DNA of 64,000 bases from assembly GCA_949825045.1 (NCBI GenBank), contig OX463827.1, positions 6,036,501-6,100,500 on the forward strand, written 5' to 3'. Shown here piece after piece: positions 63,107 through 64,000 of this stretch (the first letter of the stretch is position 1; each line of letters begins with the position of its first letter). The notes beneath the pieces were generated by a model, which saw only the letters and a program-made list of their open reading frames with translations, ran no database searches and was not told the DNA's origin. A program made the position numbers and the translations under genes. This DNA is from Argyresthia goedartella (taxonomy: Eukaryota; Arthropoda; Insecta; Lepidoptera; Argyresthiidae).

Positions 63107-64000
63107 TTAAGGGCATAGGTCATAATCATAATCATAAAACTCCTGAAGGCTGTAAAAGGCATTTTCTATCAAGAATTTCTTTAAAATATTCTGAAACCTT
63201 TTAAAATTTTCTGTTTCTTTTATAGTAGGTGGTAGGTGATTATATATTTTGACACACATATTATAAGGGCCTGTGTCTACTAATACTAGGTTAGAATCAG
63301 TTGCAGCTAATCTTGGGCGGGGTCTGAGATTTACAGGGCGCTCTCGAATAGGGAACATATGTCGGTTTTTCCTAACAAATAATGATAATTCCAAAATATA
63401 TATTGAAGTTAAGGTGAGAATTTTGAAGATCTTGAAATAAGGTCGACAGCTGGTCATTTGGTCTATATGAGCCAATATTCTTATGCATTTTTTTTGTAAG
63501 ATAAAGATTTTTTGTATGTCAACACACTTGCCCCATAGTATGATGCCATATTGAAGCTGGGAATGTGCGTAGGCATAGTAAGCCTTCTTGGCGGTTTCTA
63601 AATCGGTAGCCTTTTTTATTTCATATAGGGCGTAGGTAAAGCCAGATAATTTAGAGCTCAATTTGATGATGTGTTGTTTCCAGTTTAGGTACGAGTCTAT
63701 GTGAATTCCTAAAAGGCTGTAGGTATTGACACATTCAATTGGCTTATTTTTAAATGAAAAGTGGATGAAACTGAATTAGTTTAGTTTTATTTAGGTTTAT
63801 GTCTAGATTATGGTCCTCAAGCCAATTTACTATTGTATTGAATGTGGAGTGTAGATGGTTGTTTAGGATGTGGGCGTCATTGCCTGGGATTAAAACTGAG
63901 GTGTCATCAGCGAACAGAGTGCATGAGTTATCTATTACTTTAGGAAGGTCGTTTATATATATCAGAAACAGCAAGCACCCTAGAGAACTGCCTTGTGGAA
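63107..64000 (-). pseudogene. Non-LTR reverse transcriptase, cut by window end
   Basis: The minus strand from the edge reads FLIYINDLPKVIDNSCTLFADDTSVLIPG (FADD active site) and NWLEDHNLDINLNKTKLIQF (63,750-63,974). A frame break near 63,745 moves to 63,107-63,661 with AHSQLQYGIILWGK, FILQKKCIRILA and the C-terminal NHLPPTIKETENFKRFQNIL before the stop. The broken frame makes this copy inactive. It is related to, but distinct from, the element at 17,946-19,700. Confidence 0.85.

Overview
This is a stretch of nuclear DNA from an insect, most probably a moth or butterfly. It is AT-rich and packed with transposons. It carries one large intron-containing housekeeping gene whose conceptual product is an 844-residue eukaryotic elongation factor 2 (eEF2). 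The repeat content (Tc1/mariner and hAT DNA transposons, several non-LTR retrotransposons with GVPQGS-type reverse transcriptases, tRNA-like SINEs, short TTAGG runs) is typical of Lepidoptera. The species cannot be named from sequence alone.

Layout. Positions 1-34,600 are intergenic and almost entirely mobile-element debris: a broken mariner (1-943), a broken non-LTR element (2.1-3.3 kb), a Tc1 element with an intact 347-codon transposase (3.4-5.0 kb), interleaved foldback elements (6.8-8.0 kb), a head-to-head pair of 361-bp inverted-repeat elements (9.0-10.4 kb), a non-LTR element on the minus strand (10.8-15.1 kb) split by a hAT insertion and a 135-bp satellite, a 26-bp minisatellite (16.2 kb), two non-LTR pieces with an esterase-like ORF1 (17.1-19.7 kb), a hAT (23.1-24.7 kb), SINEs, a DNA element with 37-bp terminal repeats (31.4-32.6 kb), a non-LTR endonuclease piece (33.1-34.0 kb) and a small hAT (34.0-34.6 kb) ending about 0.4 kb before eEF2.

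Positions 35,070-54,120 hold eEF2 in 15 coding exons on the plus strand. The exons sum to 2,535 nt with canonical GT/AG junctions in matching phase, so the gene looks intact. Its introns carry later insertions: a 3.5-kb hAT in intron 6, an intron-containing mariner-type transposase gene in intron 11, and an inverted-repeat element plus SINE in intron 12. They also carry what look like native small nucleolar RNA genes: a box C/D RNA in intron 2 and two pairs of box H/ACA-like RNAs (introns 3/4 and 5/7).

Positions 56,364-57,240 look like a separate, very short spliced gene that is probably a snoRNA host gene. Two of its introns each contain a box C/D RNA with the same guide against a universally conserved 18S rRNA segment, with the D box 69 and 71 nt before the 3' splice site. 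eEF2 and this neighbour would form a small cluster serving ribosome production and function: a translation factor, plus guide RNAs for rRNA 2'-O-methylation and probably pseudouridylation.

Positions 57,240-64,000 return to mobile elements: a broken Jockey-type reverse transcriptase (58-59.3 kb), a MULE-type DNA transposon with a FLYWCH zinc-finger ORF (59.6-61.8 kb), SINE pieces, and a further non-LTR reverse transcriptase running off the window end. No CRISPR, rRNA gene or convincing tRNA gene was found.
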